From assembly GCF_026341515.1 (NCBI RefSeq), contig NZ_JAPEOK010000001.1, positions 3,224,001 to 3,288,000 on the forward strand: a stretch of DNA of 64,000 bases. Reading direction: 5' to 3'. The notes beneath the pieces are model-generated. The model saw only the letters and a list, made by a program, of their open reading frames with translations. It had not been told where the DNA came from and made no database searches. Source of the DNA: Streptomyces sp. NBC_00878. GTDB lineage: Bacteria; Actinomycetota; Actinomycetes; Streptomycetales; Streptomycetaceae. Below are positions 7,621 to 19,336 of this stretch, piece by piece (within the stretch, counting starts at the first letter, position 1; each line of letters begins with the position of its first letter). The position numbers and the translations under genes were made by a program.

Positions 7621-9974
7621 ATGCCCGCCATGCACCACCAGCCGTCACCACCTCCGACCCCCAGCACCACCGCACCCCCGGAACCGGAAGAGAAGGCCGA
7701 CCAGCCCCAGCCGCCGCAGGTCCGGACCGCCGAAACAGCCAAGACAGCCAGGGCCGCCAAACCCTCGAAGACCAACAAAACCACCAAGACCGCAAAGGCG
7801 ACCAAAACAGCCAATACCACCAAGGCAGTCAAGGCCGCGAAGGCGACCAAGACCGCAAAAGCGGTGAAACCCGCGAAGGCGGCGAAGTCACCGAAGCCCT
7901 CGCGGTCGACGACCACCAAGCGCGCCACCCGCGTCGCCGCTGCCACGGCCACCACCGCCGCCGCCGCCAGGACCAAGCCCACGATCGGGCGCATCCCCGT
8001 CCTGGACGTGCGCCCCCTCGTTCAGGGCGGCCGCCGCCCCGCCAAGTGCGTGGTGGGCGAGTCCTTCGAGATCTCCGCGACGGTCTTCCGCGAGGGCCAC
8101 GACGCGGTCGCCGCGAACGTCGTCCTGCGCGATCCGAAAGGCCGCGCGGGCTCCTGGACGCCCCTGCGCGAGCTGGCGCCCGGCACGGACCGCTGGGGCG
8201 CCACCGTCGCCGTACCGGAGCCGGGCCGCTGGACCTACACCGTGGAGGCCTGGGGCGACCCGATCACCACCTGGCGCCGCCACGCGCGGATCAAGATCCC
8301 GGCGGGCATGGACACGGAACTGGTCCTGGAGGAGGGCGCGCTGCTGTACGAGCGCGCGGCGGCCGGCGTACCGAAGTCCAAGGGCCGCCGTGACGCGATC
8401 CTCGCGGCCGTGGCCGCCCTGCGCGACACCGACCGCCCCGCCACGGCCCGTCTCGCCGCCGCGCTCACGCCCGACGTGGACCACGTCCTGGCGCGCCACC
8501 CCCTGCGCGAAATGGTCTCGTCGGCCCGTCGGCTGCCGTTGCTGGTGGAGCGGGAGCGGGCGTTGTACGGCTCCTGGTACGAGTTCTTCCCGCGCTCCGA
8601 GGGCGCGGTGGTCGAGCCGGACAAGCCGCCGGTCAGCGGCACCTTCCGGACCGCCGCGCACCGGCTGCCCGCTGTCGCGGAGATGGGCTTCGACGTGGTG
8701 TACCTGCCACCGATCCACCCCATCGGCACGACCTTCCGCAAGGGCCCCAACAACACGCTCGACGCGACCCCGCACGACGTCGGAGTGCCCTGGGCGATCG
8801 GCTCACCGGAGGGCGGACACGACGCCGTCCACCCCGACCTGGGCACGATCGAGGACTTCGACGCCTTCGTACGCACGGCCGCTGAGCTGGGCCTGGAGAT
8901 CGCCCTGGACTTCGCGCTCCAGTGCTCGCCGGACCACCCGTGGGTCCAGAAGTACCCGGAGTGGTTCCACCACCGCCCGGACGGCACGATCGCGTACGCG
9001 GAAAACCCGCCGAAGAAATACCAGGACATCTACCCGATCGCCTTCGACAAGGACATGCCGGGCCTGATCCAGGAGACGCTCAGGGTTCTGCGGTTCTGGA
9101 TGAGTCACGGGGTACGGATCTTCCGGGTCGACAACCCGCATACAAAACCGGTCATCTTCTGGGAACAGGTGATCGCGGACATCAACCGCTCCGATCCCGA
9201 TGTGATCTTCCTGGCCGAGGCGTTCACCCGCCCGGCGATGATGCACACGCTCGGCGCGATCGGTTTCCAGCAGTCGTACACCTATTTCACGTGGCGTAAC
9301 AGCAAGGCGGAACTGACCGAATACCTCACCGAGCTGTCGGGCGAGGCAGCCGCGTACATGCGGCCCAACTTCTTCGCCAACACCCCCGACATCCTGCACG
9401 AATTCCTCCAGCAGGGCGGCCGTCCGGCCTTCGAACTGCGGGCCGTACTGGCCGCGACCCTGTCGCCGGCCTGGGGTGTCTACAGCGGATTCGAGCTGTG
9501 CGAGAACATCCCGGTGCGGGACGGGAGCGAAGAATACCTGGACTCCGAGAAATACCAACTACGTCCGCGAGACTGGGAGTCGGCGGCACACGACGGTCGT
9601 AGCATCGCCCCTCTGATTGCCGAACTCAACGCGGTCAGGCGCCGCAGCCCGGCCCTGAGGCAACTGCGCGACCTGCACTTCCACCAGGCGGACAAGGAGG
9701 CGGTGATCGCGTACTCGAAACGCAGCGGATCGAACACGGTTCTGGTGGTCGTGAACCTCGACCCTCACCACACCCAGGAGGCCACGGTCTCGTTGGACAT
9801 GCCACGACTCGGCCTCGACTGGCACGAGTCGATGCCGGTGCGCGACGAGCTCACCGGCGAGACCTACCACTGGGGCAGGACCAACTACGTACGCCTGGCG
9901 CCCGGCCACCGAGCCGCGCACGTACTGACCGTCCTGCGACCGTCCTCACCGCCAACCGGAGGGTCACCCACACC

Positions 9975-9978
<4 letters not shown>
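7621..9978 (+). CDS. glgE: Alpha-1,4-glucan:maltose-1-phosphate maltosyltransferase with Lys/Ala/Thr-rich N-terminal extension
   Basis: A 785-residue GH13_3 enzyme that transfers maltosyl units from maltose-1-phosphate to growing alpha-1,4-glucan in the cytoplasm. The nucleophile is D504 (RVDNPHTKP) and the acid/base is E533 (LAEAFTRP), spaced exactly as in the characterised S. coelicolor enzyme, which by recollection has D394, E423 and 675 residues. The difference of about 110 residues lies near the N-terminus. Between the MPAMHHQ start and [10 protein letters not shown] there is a segment of KTAK, KATK, KAVK and KPAK repeats resembling a histone-H1 tail. ATG at 7621 has GGAGCGG upstream. 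The stop overlaps the treS start by four bases. Confidence 0.97.
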
Positions 9979-11675
<1,697 letters not shown>

Positions 11676-11819
11676 AAACAGGCTCGGCGTAGAAACGAGC
11701 AGGAGAAGCAGGTAGGAGTAGAAGAAGGGTGGGGCGGTTTCCCTCGCCCCGCCTTGGGCACGCATCAGTAACACCCCGACTCACCCGGTCTCCGGGTCCT
11801 GGGGAAAGGACGCGACGCG

Positions 11820-13223
11820 ATGTCGGAAGCCGTCACCCGTTCCGTGCACTCCGCTTCGGACAGCCCCGGTCTCCTGGCGTCACTCGATCCACTGCTCCGC
11901 GAGTGGCTGCCACGGCAGCGGTGGTTCGCGGGCAAGGGCCGCCCCGTCACCGGGTTCTCGCTGGTGGCGGCGGCAGAGGTGCTGCCGTGGGACGCGAAGC
12001 TGGGGCTGCTGCATCTGCTCGTACGGGCGCATCAGCCGCTCGTACCGACGCAGGGTGCCGCCGCGCACCCGGCCGACTGCTACCAGCTCCTGATCGGGGT
12101 GCGCGAGACGCTGCCGCCACGGCTGGCGCCCGCGCTGATCGGGCATCCGACCGAGGGGCCGCTGGCAGGCCGGGCCGTGTACGAGGCACTGCACGATCCG
12201 CGGCCCGCCGATGTGCTCCTGGAGGCGCTACGGACGCGGACGCGCATCGGCGACCTGCGCTTCGAGCGGGACATGCGGCAGGAGATCCGGGACGGCCTGG
12301 TGCCGCGGCTGGTGACGGCCGAGCAGTCCAACTCCTCGATCGTCTACGGAGATACGTTCATCCTGAAACTGTTGCGGCGGGTCGTGCCGGGGGACAACCC
12401 CGACCTGGAGCTGCCGCTGGTGCTGTCCCGCGAGGGCTGCCCCCGGGTTCCGGCGCCCGCCGGGTGGATGCTCGCGGACCTGGCCGACGAGACGTACGTA
12501 CTGGGTGTGCTGCAGCCCTTCGTCCAGGGTGCGGCGGACGGCTGGGAGCTCGCGCTGCGCGAGCTCGCCAAGGGCGAGGACTTCAGCGCCGAGGCACGGG
12601 CGCTGGGGCGGGCCACGGCCGAGGTGCACATGGCGCTGGCGCGGGCGCTGCCCACGGTGACCATGGGGCGCGGCCAGATGGAGCTGCTCGTGGCCGGGAT
12701 GACCGAGCGGCTGGAGGCGGCCGCCCAGGCGGTGCCCACGCTGCGGCCGTACGCCCCCGGTCTGCACACCGCCTTCGAGGCGCTCGCCGATCTGGCGGGC
12801 GAGGGCGAGACGTGGACGGCCCAGCGGATCCACGGGGATCTGCACCTCGGGCAGTGTCTGCGGTCGCCGTCCGGGGACTGGTCGCTGATCGACTTCGAGG
12901 GCGAACCGGCCAAGCCGCTCGCCGAGCGGCGGATGCCGCAGCCGACGGCGCGGGACGTGGCCGGGATGCTCCGTTCCTTCGACTACGCGGCGCACGCGCA
13001 CGCGTCCGCCGTGCCCGGCTGGGCCGACGCCTGCCGGGCGGCCTACTGCTCCGGGTACGCCGAGGCCGACGGACATGATCCGCGGACGGATCCGGTGCTG
13101 CTGCGCGCGTACGAGACGGACAAGGCGATCTACGAGGTCGTGTACGAGGCACGGCACCGGCCGGACTGGCTCCCGGTACCGATGACGGCGGTCCGCCGCC
13201 TGGCCCTCTCCGGAGCGTCGTAG
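11820..13223 (+). CDS. mak: Maltokinase
   Basis: A 467-residue kinase (also called Pep2) that phosphorylates maltose to maltose-1-phosphate with ATP. The N-terminal cap ([18 protein letters not shown]) is typical. The kinase-like core shows IHGDLHLGQ (catalytic loop) and [16 protein letters not shown] (metal-binding Asp and following loop), as in aminoglycoside-phosphotransferase-fold kinases. ATG at 11820 follows GGGGAAAGGA. It lies 144 bases after treS and 150 bases before glgB in the same direction, completing the set of activities that turn trehalose into branched glucan. Confidence 0.95.
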   Translation: MSEAVTRSVHSASDSPGLLASLDPLLREWLPRQRWFAGKGRPVTGFSLVAAAEVLPWDAKLGLLHLLVRAHQPLVPTQGAAAHPADCYQLLIGVRETLPPRLAPALIGHPTEGPLAGRAVYEALHDPRPADVLLEALRTRTRIGDLRFERDMRQEIRDGLVPRLVTAEQSNSSIVYGDTFILKLLRRVVPGDNPDLELPLVLSREGCPRVPAPAGWMLADLADETYVLGVLQPFVQGAADGWELALRELAKGEDFSAEARALGRATAEVHMALARALPTVTMGRGQMELLVAGMTERLEAAAQAVPTLRPYAPGLHTAFEALADLAGEGETWTAQRIHGDLHLGQCLRSPSGDWSLIDFEGEPAKPLAERRMPQPTARDVAGMLRSFDYAAHAHASAVPGWADACRAAYCSGYAEADGHDPRTDPVLLRAYETDKAIYEVVYEARHRPDWLPVPMTAVRRLALSGAS

Positions 13224-13262
13224 CGTCCCGTACATTCGCATGCATCCCCCTACGTTCCCGTA

Positions 13263-13345
13263 GGCCGCCCCGCAAGACCTCTCCCGCCCTCCCGCCCGCT
13301 ATCTCCCCCTCCCTCCCCTCCCTCCCCTCCCGCCCTCTCACCACC
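13263..13345. repeat. Polypyrimidine tract before glgB
   Basis: The plus strand of the mak-glgB spacer is an almost unbroken C/T run built from CCCTCC and TCCC units. It can in principle adopt triplex or single-stranded structure and separates glgB from mak. There is no sign of a gene within it. Confidence 0.7.
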
Positions 13346-13372
13346 GTCGACTCCGTCGAGGAGGCCCCACCC

Positions 13373-15667
13373 GTGACGCCCCCGAACCCGCCCGCCAAGA
13401 AGCCGAAGAGCGCGGAGGCCGAGCCCGCGGTCGCGGAGCCCGTGCGCGATGTGGAGCCGCCCGTGCAGGAGGTGCGGCCGTTGGCCGTGCTGGACCGGGG
13501 TGACCGGGAGCGGCTGCTCGGGGGCGCGCATCACGAACCGCACGCCGTGCTCGGGGCCCATCCCGTGCCCGGCGGGGTGGTCTTCCGGGCGCTGCGGCCG
13601 TACGCGCTGTCCGTGACGGTCGTCACCGGGGAGCTGCGGGCCGAACTGCACGACGACGGCGAGGGGCTCTTCTCCGCCGTGCTGCCGTTGCGGGAGGTGC
13701 CCGCGTACCGGCTGCTCGTGGAGTACGAGGGGGAGGTCCAGGACACCGAGGACGCGTACCGGTTCCTGCCCACGATCGGCGAGTTCGATCTGCATCTGTT
13801 CGGCGAGGGGCGGCACGAGCAGCTGTGGAAGGCGCTCGGTGCCGAGCCGATGGTGCACGACGGGGTGAGCGGCACCCGTTTCACCGTGTGGGCGCCCAAT
13901 GCCCGTGGAGTGCGGGTGGCCGGGTCCTTCAACTTCTGGGACGCCACGGCCTTTCCGATGCGGTCGCTGGGGTCGACCGGGGTGTGGGAGCTGTTCGTTC
14001 CCGGGATCGGCGAGGGCGAGCTCTACAAGTTCGAGATCACCCGGCCCGACGGTTCCAAGACGATGCGGGCCGACCCGATGGCGCGGCGTACGGAGATCCC
14101 GCCCGCCACCTCCTCCATCGTGCACGCCTCGCGTCACGAGTGGCAGGACGGGGAGTGGATGGCGCGGCGGGCCGCCGACCGGCCGGCCCATGAGGCGCCG
14201 TTCTCGGTGTACGAGGTCCATCTGGCGTCCTGGCGACCGGGGTTGACGTACCGTCAGCTGGCCGACCAACTGCCGCGCTACGTCTCGGACCTGGGCTTCA
14301 CGCATGTGGAGCTGATGCCGGTGGCGGAGCACCCGTTCGGCGGCTCGTGGGGCTACCAGGTCACCGGCTTCTACGCGCCGACCGCCAGGCTCGGCACGCC
14401 GGACGACTTCAAGTACCTCGTCGACGCCCTGCACCGGGCCGGAATCGGCGTGATCATGGACTGGGTGCCCGCGCACTTCCCGCGGGACGACTGGGCGCTG
14501 GCCGAGTTCGACGGCCGGCCGCTGTACGAGCACGAGGATCCGCTGCGGGCGGCGCACCCCGACTGGGGGACCCTGGAGTTCGACTACGGGCGCCGGGAGG
14601 TGCGCAACTTCCTGGTCGCCAACGCGGTGTACTGGTGCGAGGAGTTCCACATCGACGGCCTGCGGGTCGACGCGGTGGCGTCCATGCTGTACCTCGACTA
14701 CTCACGCGAGCCGGGCCAGTGGACGCCGAACGTCCACGGCGGCCGGGAGAACCTCGACGCGGTCGCCTTCCTCCAGGAGATGAACGCCACGCTGTACCGG
14801 CGGGAGCCGGGAGTCGTCACGATCGCCGAGGAGTCGACGGCGTGGGACGGCGTCACGCGGGCGACCCACCACATCGGGCCGGGCGGCTTCGGGGGGCTCG
14901 GCTTCGGCCTGAAGTGGAACATGGGCTGGATGCACGACTCGCTCGGCTATGTCGCGCACGAGCCGGTCCATCGCAGGTACCACCACCACGAGATGACGTT
15001 CTCGATGGTGTACGCGTACAGCGAGAACTACGTCCTGCCGATCTCCCACGACGAAGTCGTGCACGGTAAGCGGTCGTTGGTGTCCAAGATGCCGGGCGAC
15101 TGGTGGCAGCAGCGGGCCACCCAGCGGGCCTACCTGGGCTTCATGTGGGCGCACCCCGGCAAGCAACTCCTCTTCATGGGTCAGGAGTTCGCCCAGGGCG
15201 CGGAGTGGTCCGAGCAGCACGGGCCCGACTGGTGGCTGCTCGACCCGTCGTACGGGGCGGAGGCCGATCACCGGGGTGTGCGGGACCTCGTCCGGGACCT
15301 CAACACCGTGTACCGGCAGGCTCCCGCCCTCTGGGAGCGGGACTGCGATCCCGCCGGGTTCGCCTGGATCGTGGGGGACGCGGTCGAGGACAACGTGTTC
15401 GCGTTTCTCCGCCATGCGGGGGACGGCTCGCCGTTGCTCGCCGTGTCCAACTTCTCGCCGGTGGTGCGGCAGGAGTACCGGCTCGGTGTTCCTGATGACG
15501 TGCCCGCGTGGCACGAGGTCCTGAACACGGACGCGGGCCGCTACGGCGGCAGCGCCGTGACGAACCCCGACCCGGTCAAGCCCGACGCCCAGGGCTGTCA
15601 TGGCCGCCCGGCGAGCATCCGCCTGACGCTGCCACCGCTGGCTACGGTGTGGCTGCGGCCGGCGTAG
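13373..15667 (+). CDS. glgB: 1,4-alpha-glucan branching enzyme
   Basis: A 764-residue GH13_9 enzyme that introduces alpha-1,6 branches into the linear glucan made by GlgE. After a low-complexity Pro/Ala/Glu leader come an N-terminal beta-sandwich ([15 protein letters not shown]), a CBM48 ([15 protein letters not shown]) and the TIM barrel. The nucleophile is D433 ([12 protein letters not shown]) and the acid/base is E486 ([11 protein letters not shown]), with [15 protein letters not shown] nearby. The GTG start at 13373 has GAGGAGG nine bases upstream. It is the last gene of the glgE operon and is followed by strong hairpins. Confidence 0.97.
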   Translation: MTPPNPPAKKPKSAEAEPAVAEPVRDVEPPVQEVRPLAVLDRGDRERLLGGAHHEPHAVLGAHPVPGGVVFRALRPYALSVTVVTGELRAELHDDGEGLFSAVLPLREVPAYRLLVEYEGEVQDTEDAYRFLPTIGEFDLHLFGEGRHEQLWKALGAEPMVHDGVSGTRFTVWAPNARGVRVAGSFNFWDATAFPMRSLGSTGVWELFVPGIGEGELYKFEITRPDGSKTMRADPMARRTEIPPATSSIVHASRHEWQDGEWMARRAADRPAHEAPFSVYEVHLASWRPGLTYRQLADQLPRYVSDLGFTHVELMPVAEHPFGGSWGYQVTGFYAPTARLGTPDDFKYLVDALHRAGIGVIMDWVPAHFPRDDWALAEFDGRPLYEHEDPLRAAHPDWGTLEFDYGRREVRNFLVANAVYWCEEFHIDGLRVDAVASMLYLDYSREPGQWTPNVHGGRENLDAVAFLQEMNATLYRREPGVVTIAEESTAWDGVTRATHHIGPGGFGGLGFGLKWNMGWMHDSLGYVAHEPVHRRYHHHEMTFSMVYAYSENYVLPISHDEVVHGKRSLVSKMPGDWWQQRATQRAYLGFMWAHPGKQLLFMGQEFAQGAEWSEQHGPDWWLLDPSYGAEADHRGVRDLVRDLNTVYRQAPALWERDCDPAGFAWIVGDAVEDNVFAFLRHAGDGSPLLAVSNFSPVVRQEYRLGVPDDVPAWHEVLNTDAGRYGGSAVTNPDPVKPDAQGCHGRPASIRLTLPPLATVWLRPA

Positions 15668-15735
15668 CCATTGTTTCGCCCCCGCCGCCCCTACCCATTC
15701 CCGTCCCTCGGGGGCTCCGCCCCCGAACCCCCGTT

Positions 15736-15782
15736 CCTCAAACGCCGGAGGGGCTGATCTTCAGCCCGTCCGGCGTTTGAGG
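15736..15782. terminator. Bidirectional terminator hairpin after glgB
   Basis: CCTCAAACGCCGGA pairs with TCCGGCGTTTGAGG (15736-15782), with an inner GGGCTGA/TCAGCCC pair. It is flanked by smaller GC hairpins (GGGGCTCCGCCCC near 15709 and GGGGGCGCAGCCCCC near 15812). This dispersed Streptomyces palindrome commonly stands between convergent genes, here glgB and the HelR-like gene. Confidence 0.85.
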
Positions 15783-15835
15783 ACGAGGCCGTTCAGGCCG
15801 AAGCGGGGGCCTGGGGGCGCAGCCCCCAGAACTGC

Positions 15836-18112
15836 CTATCCGCTCACCGCCTTCGCCAGCGCCCGCGGCAGCGCACCCGCGTACACGATCCCCAACGCCT
15901 GCGTGGCCCGCGTCAGAGCCACATACAAGTCACTCGTCCCGTACCGCCCCGGCTCGACCACGAGCACCGCATCGAATTCCAGCCCCTTCGACTGACGCGG
16001 ATCCAGCAACACGACCGCACGGGTGAGGTCGGGTTCCTCCCCGGCCGTGACCCCGTCCAGCCGCGCGGCCAGCTCCGCGTGCAGGTCGCGCGGCGCGATC
16101 ACCGCGAGCCGCCCCTCGGCCGGAGCCAGCTCCGCCACGGCCTTCTCCACCGCGCCGGGCAGCTCGGCGGCGTCGGTGGCCTCCCGCACCAAGGGACGTA
16201 CGCCCGTCGAGCGGACCGAGCTCGGCGGCTCGAAGTCCGGGTTCTCCGCGCGCGGGACGGCCGCCGCCAGGTCCATGATCTCGGACGGCGTGCGGTAGTT
16301 GACCGCGAGGCGAGTGTGCTCCCAGCGGTCCTCGACGTACGGGTGGAGGATGTCCGACCACGAGCCGACGCCCGCCGCGTCGGCCGTCTGGGCCGGGTCG
16401 CCCACGAGGGTCATGGAACGCGTGGGGCTACGACGCATCAGCAGTCGCCACGCCATCGGCGACAGCTCCTGCGCCTCGTCGACGATGATGTGCCCGAACG
16501 CCCAGGTCCGGTCGGCCGCGGCCCGTTCGGCGGCACTGCGGTGGTCGTCCTCCTCGTGCCGCTCGGCCATCCGCTCGGCGTCGATGATGTCGTGCGCGGA
16601 GAGGACCTCGGCGTCCTCGTCGTCCATGTCCTCGAACTCGTACGTCCTGGAGGCGTAGGAGACGTCCAGCACGCCCTGGGCGTAAGCGACTTGCTGGTTG
16701 CGCTCCCGCTCCGCCGCCGCCCGCACCAACCGGTCGTCCTCGCCGAGGAGTTCGGCGGCCTCGTCGAGGAGGGGGACGTCGGCGGTGGTCCAGGCCCGGG
16801 TCACCGTACGGCGGATGGCGTCCGCGTCGGCTTCGGACACGTACGCGTCGGGTTCGGCGAGGAAGTCCGCGATCAGCCGCCGCGGGGTGACGCGCGGCCA
16901 CAACTGGTCGATGGCGGACCACACTTCGGGGTTCTCGGCCAGCTCGTCGCGCATCTGCGTGATGTCGCTGGGGTCGAGCAGGTTCGTGCCGTCGAAGGGG
17001 TCCGTACCGATGCGCTCCGCCAGCATGTCGGTGAGGGTGTTGAGGATGTGGCCCTCGAAGTGCTCGCGGGCCGCGTTGTGCGGCAGTTGCGCCTCGCGGG
17101 TGCGGTCACGGGCGACGCGTACGAGACCGGCGTCGAGCATCAGGATGTCCCGGTCGTGCTCGATGGCGATCACCGGGTCGGGCAGCGCCTGACGGTCGCG
17201 TACGACGGCGGTGAGGACCTCGGTCATCTCCGCGCGGCCCTTCACGGCGGCGGCCTCGGGCGTGTCGGACGCGGTCGCCTTCACCCCGGGGTACAGCTCG
17301 CCGACGGTCGCGAGCAGCACGCCCGTCTCGCCGAGCGAGGGCAGGACCTCGCCGATGTAGCCGAGGAACGCGGGGTTCGGGCCGACGATCAGGACGGCCC
17401 GCCTGGCGAGCAACTCCCGGTGTTCGTAGAGGAGATAGGCCGCCCGGTGCAGCGCCACGGCCGTCTTGCCGGTGCCCGGGCCGCCCTCCACCACGAGCAC
17501 ACCGCGGTGCGGGGCGCGGATGATGCGGTCCTGCTCGGCCTGGATGGTCTGCACGATGTCGCTCATGCGGCCGGTGCGCGCGGAGTTGAGCGCGGCGAGC
17601 AGCACGGCGTCGCCGGTCGGGTCCTCGTGCCCGGTGCGCTGCTGGTCCCCCAGGTCGAGGATCTCGTCGTGCAGGGCGGCGACCGAGCGGCCCTCGGTGG
17701 TGATGTGCCGACGGCGGCGCAGGCCCATCGGGGTGTGGCCGGTGGCGAGGTAGAAGGGGCGGGCGACCGGGGCCCGCCAGTCGATCAGGATCGGGGTGTG
17801 CTCGGTGTCGTCGGCGCGGATGCCGATACGGCCGAGGTGGTGGGTGAGTCCCGTGGTCAGGTCGATACGGCCGAAGCAGAGCGAGCCCTCCACCGCGTTG
17901 AGCGCGGCGAGCAGGCCCGAGCGCTCGGCGACGAGGACGTCCCGCTCCAGGCGGGCCTGCCTCGGCGTGCTGCCCTGCGCGAGCGCGTCCGCCACCGAGG
18001 CCTCGGTATCGCCGCGCAGAGCGTCCACGCGCGCGTACAGGCCGTCGATGAATTCCTGCTCACGCCTCAATTCTTCGTCGGTGAATTCTGTGTGCGATCC
18101 CCTGTTTGACAA
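15836..18112 (-). CDS. HelD/HelR-type RNA polymerase-associated UvrD-like ATPase
   Basis: A 758-residue superfamily-1 protein. The N-terminus (TDEELRREQEFIDGLYARVDALR) forms the long coiled coil typical of HelD, which reaches into the RNA polymerase channel. Motif Ia/Walker A is EGGPGTGKTA with K216, and motif II is HIIVDEAQELSP. A Q-motif-like EQDRIIRAPHRGVLVVEG, the motif VGDPAQTADAAG and the C-terminal ALTRATQ are also present. Family members release or recycle stalled RNA polymerase, and some Streptomyces copies (HelR) give rifamycin tolerance; which subtype this is cannot be decided here. The TTG start at 18112 is supported by GGGAGCGGAA; no ATG or GTG fits better. Converges with glgB. 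Confidence 0.85.
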   Translation of the reverse strand: MSNRGSHTEFTDEELRREQEFIDGLYARVDALRGDTEASVADALAQGSTPRQARLERDVLVAERSGLLAALNAVEGSLCFGRIDLTTGLTHHLGRIGIRADDTEHTPILIDWRAPVARPFYLATGHTPMGLRRRRHITTEGRSVAALHDEILDLGDQQRTGHEDPTGDAVLLAALNSARTGRMSDIVQTIQAEQDRIIRAPHRGVLVVEGGPGTGKTAVALHRAAYLLYEHRELLARRAVLIVGPNPAFLGYIGEVLPSLGETGVLLATVGELYPGVKATASDTPEAAAVKGRAEMTEVLTAVVRDRQALPDPVIAIEHDRDILMLDAGLVRVARDRTREAQLPHNAAREHFEGHILNTLTDMLAERIGTDPFDGTNLLDPSDITQMRDELAENPEVWSAIDQLWPRVTPRRLIADFLAEPDAYVSEADADAIRRTVTRAWTTADVPLLDEAAELLGEDDRLVRAAAERERNQQVAYAQGVLDVSYASRTYEFEDMDDEDAEVLSAHDIIDAERMAERHEEDDHRSAAERAAADRTWAFGHIIVDEAQELSPMAWRLLMRRSPTRSMTLVGDPAQTADAAGVGSWSDILHPYVEDRWEHTRLAVNYRTPSEIMDLAAAVPRAENPDFEPPSSVRSTGVRPLVREATDAAELPGAVEKAVAELAPAEGRLAVIAPRDLHAELAARLDGVTAGEEPDLTRAVVLLDPRQSKGLEFDAVLVVEPGRYGTSDLYVALTRATQALGIVYAGALPRALAKAVSG

Positions 18113-18151
18113 TTCCGCTCCCGGCCGGATATACTGCGCCTAGTGAACTTC

Positions 18152-18203
18152 TTCGTGATTCATTTTCTCTGAAGTCACGAACCATTCAATATACGCAGAG
18201 AAA
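18152..18203 (-). promoter_or_regulatory. Paired dyads upstream of the HelR-like gene
   Basis: TTCGTGA (18152-18158) pairs with TCACGAA (18175-18181), and TTTCTCTG (18164-18171) pairs with CAGAGAAA (18196-18203), so two dyads interlock within 52 bases. They stand 40-90 bases upstream of the TTG start in unusually AT-rich DNA, suggesting operator sites. Rifamycin-responsive elements are known upstream of some HelR genes, but I cannot confirm a match from memory. Confidence 0.45.
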
Positions 18204-18234
18204 TCCCCCGCAGGCAATTACCTGCGGGGGATTT
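18201..18234 (-). terminator. Terminator of merR-trx
   Basis: A perfect 14-bp stem, AAATCCCCCGCAGG (18201-18214) with 18221-18234 and a six-base loop, lies 15 bases after the thioredoxin stop. It is followed on the minus strand by further T residues. Confidence 0.9.
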
Positions 18235-18248
18235 CTTGTTTACCCCGG

Positions 18249-18581
18249 TTACAGCACGTCGGCCAGTTCCTCCAGCAGACGTCGCTTCGACCGGGCGCCC
18301 ACCATCGACTTCACCGGCTGCCCGTCCCGGAACACGATGAGCGTGGGCATCGACAGCACCCCGTACGCGTTCGTGGTCTCCGGGTTCGTGTCCACGTCCA
18401 GTTGCACCACCTTGAGCCGGTCGCCCTCCTCGAAGGCGACGGCGCTCAGCACCGGCGCGATCTGCCGGCACGGCGGGCACCAGTCCGCCGTGAACTCCAC
18501 CAGCACGGGCAGCTCCGCCCCGATCACCTCCGCCTCGAAGTCCGCGTCCCGCACCTCGGCCACACCCGCCGCCTTGATCAC
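18249..18581 (-). CDS. Thioredoxin with CPPC active site
   Basis: A 110-residue thioredoxin-fold protein. The active site is WCPPC (C35 and C38) instead of the standard WCGPC, with the cis-proline in SMPTLIVF. It should reduce protein disulfides in the cytoplasm. The Pro in the first variable position may shift its redox potential, which is inference. GTG at 18581 has GGGAGGG upstream and overlaps the merR stop by four bases (GTGA), which favours it over a start eight codons earlier. Cotranscribed with a MerR regulator, so probably induced by the stress that regulator senses. Confidence 0.92.
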   Translation of the reverse strand: MIKAAGVAEVRDADFEAEVIGAELPVLVEFTADWCPPCRQIAPVLSAVAFEEGDRLKVVQLDVDTNPETTNAYGVLSMPTLIVFRDGQPVKSMVGARSKRRLLEELADVL

Positions 18582-19006
18582 TTGAGGATCCCTCCCAGCT
18601 CGCACACCGGCTCCGGACCACCCGGAACCTCCGCCTCGGCCGCCAGCTCGTCCCTCGACCGCTCGGCGCGCGCCAACTGCTCTCCGACGTGCGCGCGCAC
18701 GGCCCGCAACTCACCGATCAGCGCGTCGAGTTCACCCAGCTTGCGCCGGTACACGGCGAGCGACGCCGGGCAGGAGTCGCCCTCCGGATGCCCCGCCCGC
18801 AGACACTCCACGAAGGGCCGCGTCTCCTCCAGGTCGAACCCGAAGTCCTGCAGCGTCCTGATCTGCCGCAGCAGCCTGAGATCGTCCTCGTCGTACGCGC
18901 GGTACCCGTTGCTCCCCCGCCGCGCGGGCAGCAGCCCCCGCGACTCGTAGTACCTGAGGGTCCGCGTGGTGGTCCCGGCCCGCGCCGCCAGCTCGCCGAT
19001 TCGCAT
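18578..19006 (-). CDS. MerR-family regulator controlling the thioredoxin
   Basis: A 142-residue protein. The winged HTH is MRIGELAARAGTTTRTLRYYESRGLL, followed by the NGYRAYDEDDL wing, a long coiled-coil dimerisation helix and a C-terminal effector region with cysteines (ECLRAGHPEGDSC, and VCELGG near the end). Two separated Cys raise the possibility of thiol or metal sensing, which is inference. ATG at 19006 was chosen because the family always begins M-R-I-G. Coupled to the downstream thioredoxin. A dyad overlapping the -35 region is the likely autoregulatory site. Confidence 0.9.
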   Translation of the reverse strand: MRIGELAARAGTTTRTLRYYESRGLLPARRGSNGYRAYDEDDLRLLRQIRTLQDFGFDLEETRPFVECLRAGHPEGDSCPASLAVYRRKLGELDALIGELRAVRAHVGEQLARAERSRDELAAEAEVPGGPEPVCELGGILK

Positions 19007-19022
19007 ACGTACGAACGTAATC

Positions 19023-19042
19023 CTTGCCCCTGACGTCAAGGC
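19023..19042 (-). promoter_or_regulatory. Candidate MerR operator
   Basis: CCTTG (19023-19027) and CAAGG (19038-19042) form an inverted repeat. On the minus strand it contains TTGACG, a good -35 element, 15-20 bases in front of the coding start. A dyad at or between -35 and -10 is the usual MerR arrangement. Confidence 0.5.
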
Positions 19043-19117
19043 AACGCCGGTGGCGGCAGTGGCGGCAGCGGGGATGGGGAACCTGGTGGAATGCCGACGG
19101 TGATCCCCCTCGCCGCA

Positions 19118-19171
19118 AAAAGGCCATCGGCCGGTGGCCCGACCGGGGAGAGCCGGGGCCACCGGCCGATG
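19118..19171 (-). terminator. Rho-independent terminator of the dicarboxylate carrier gene
   Basis: On the minus strand an arm of about 15 bp (ATCGGCCGGTGGCC type, 19156-19171 with 19126-19141) is followed directly by five T residues (AAAAA at 19118-19122 on the plus strand). It ends the dctA transcript about 165 bases after the stop. Apart from this and the merR promoter, 19043-19336 contains only G-rich spacer. Confidence 0.85.
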
Positions 19172-19336
19172 CCGGGGAGCAGGGGGTGGTAAACGGGGAG
19201 GGGGGAGGGGGGTGCGGGGGTGGTGAACGGGGGGGTGCAGTGGGTGAAGTGACCGGGCGACTGAGCGGCGGGGGAACCTACCCAGTCGCCCGGAGTTTTC
19301 CGGGTGCCCCGGGCCTCGGCCCGGTACTGCCTGCGG

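Noticed and set aside
16079..18109. A 676-codon plus-strand frame opposite the HelR-like gene
   Set aside because: Shadow composition; the minus-strand protein has ordered helicase motifs and a terminator-bounded context.
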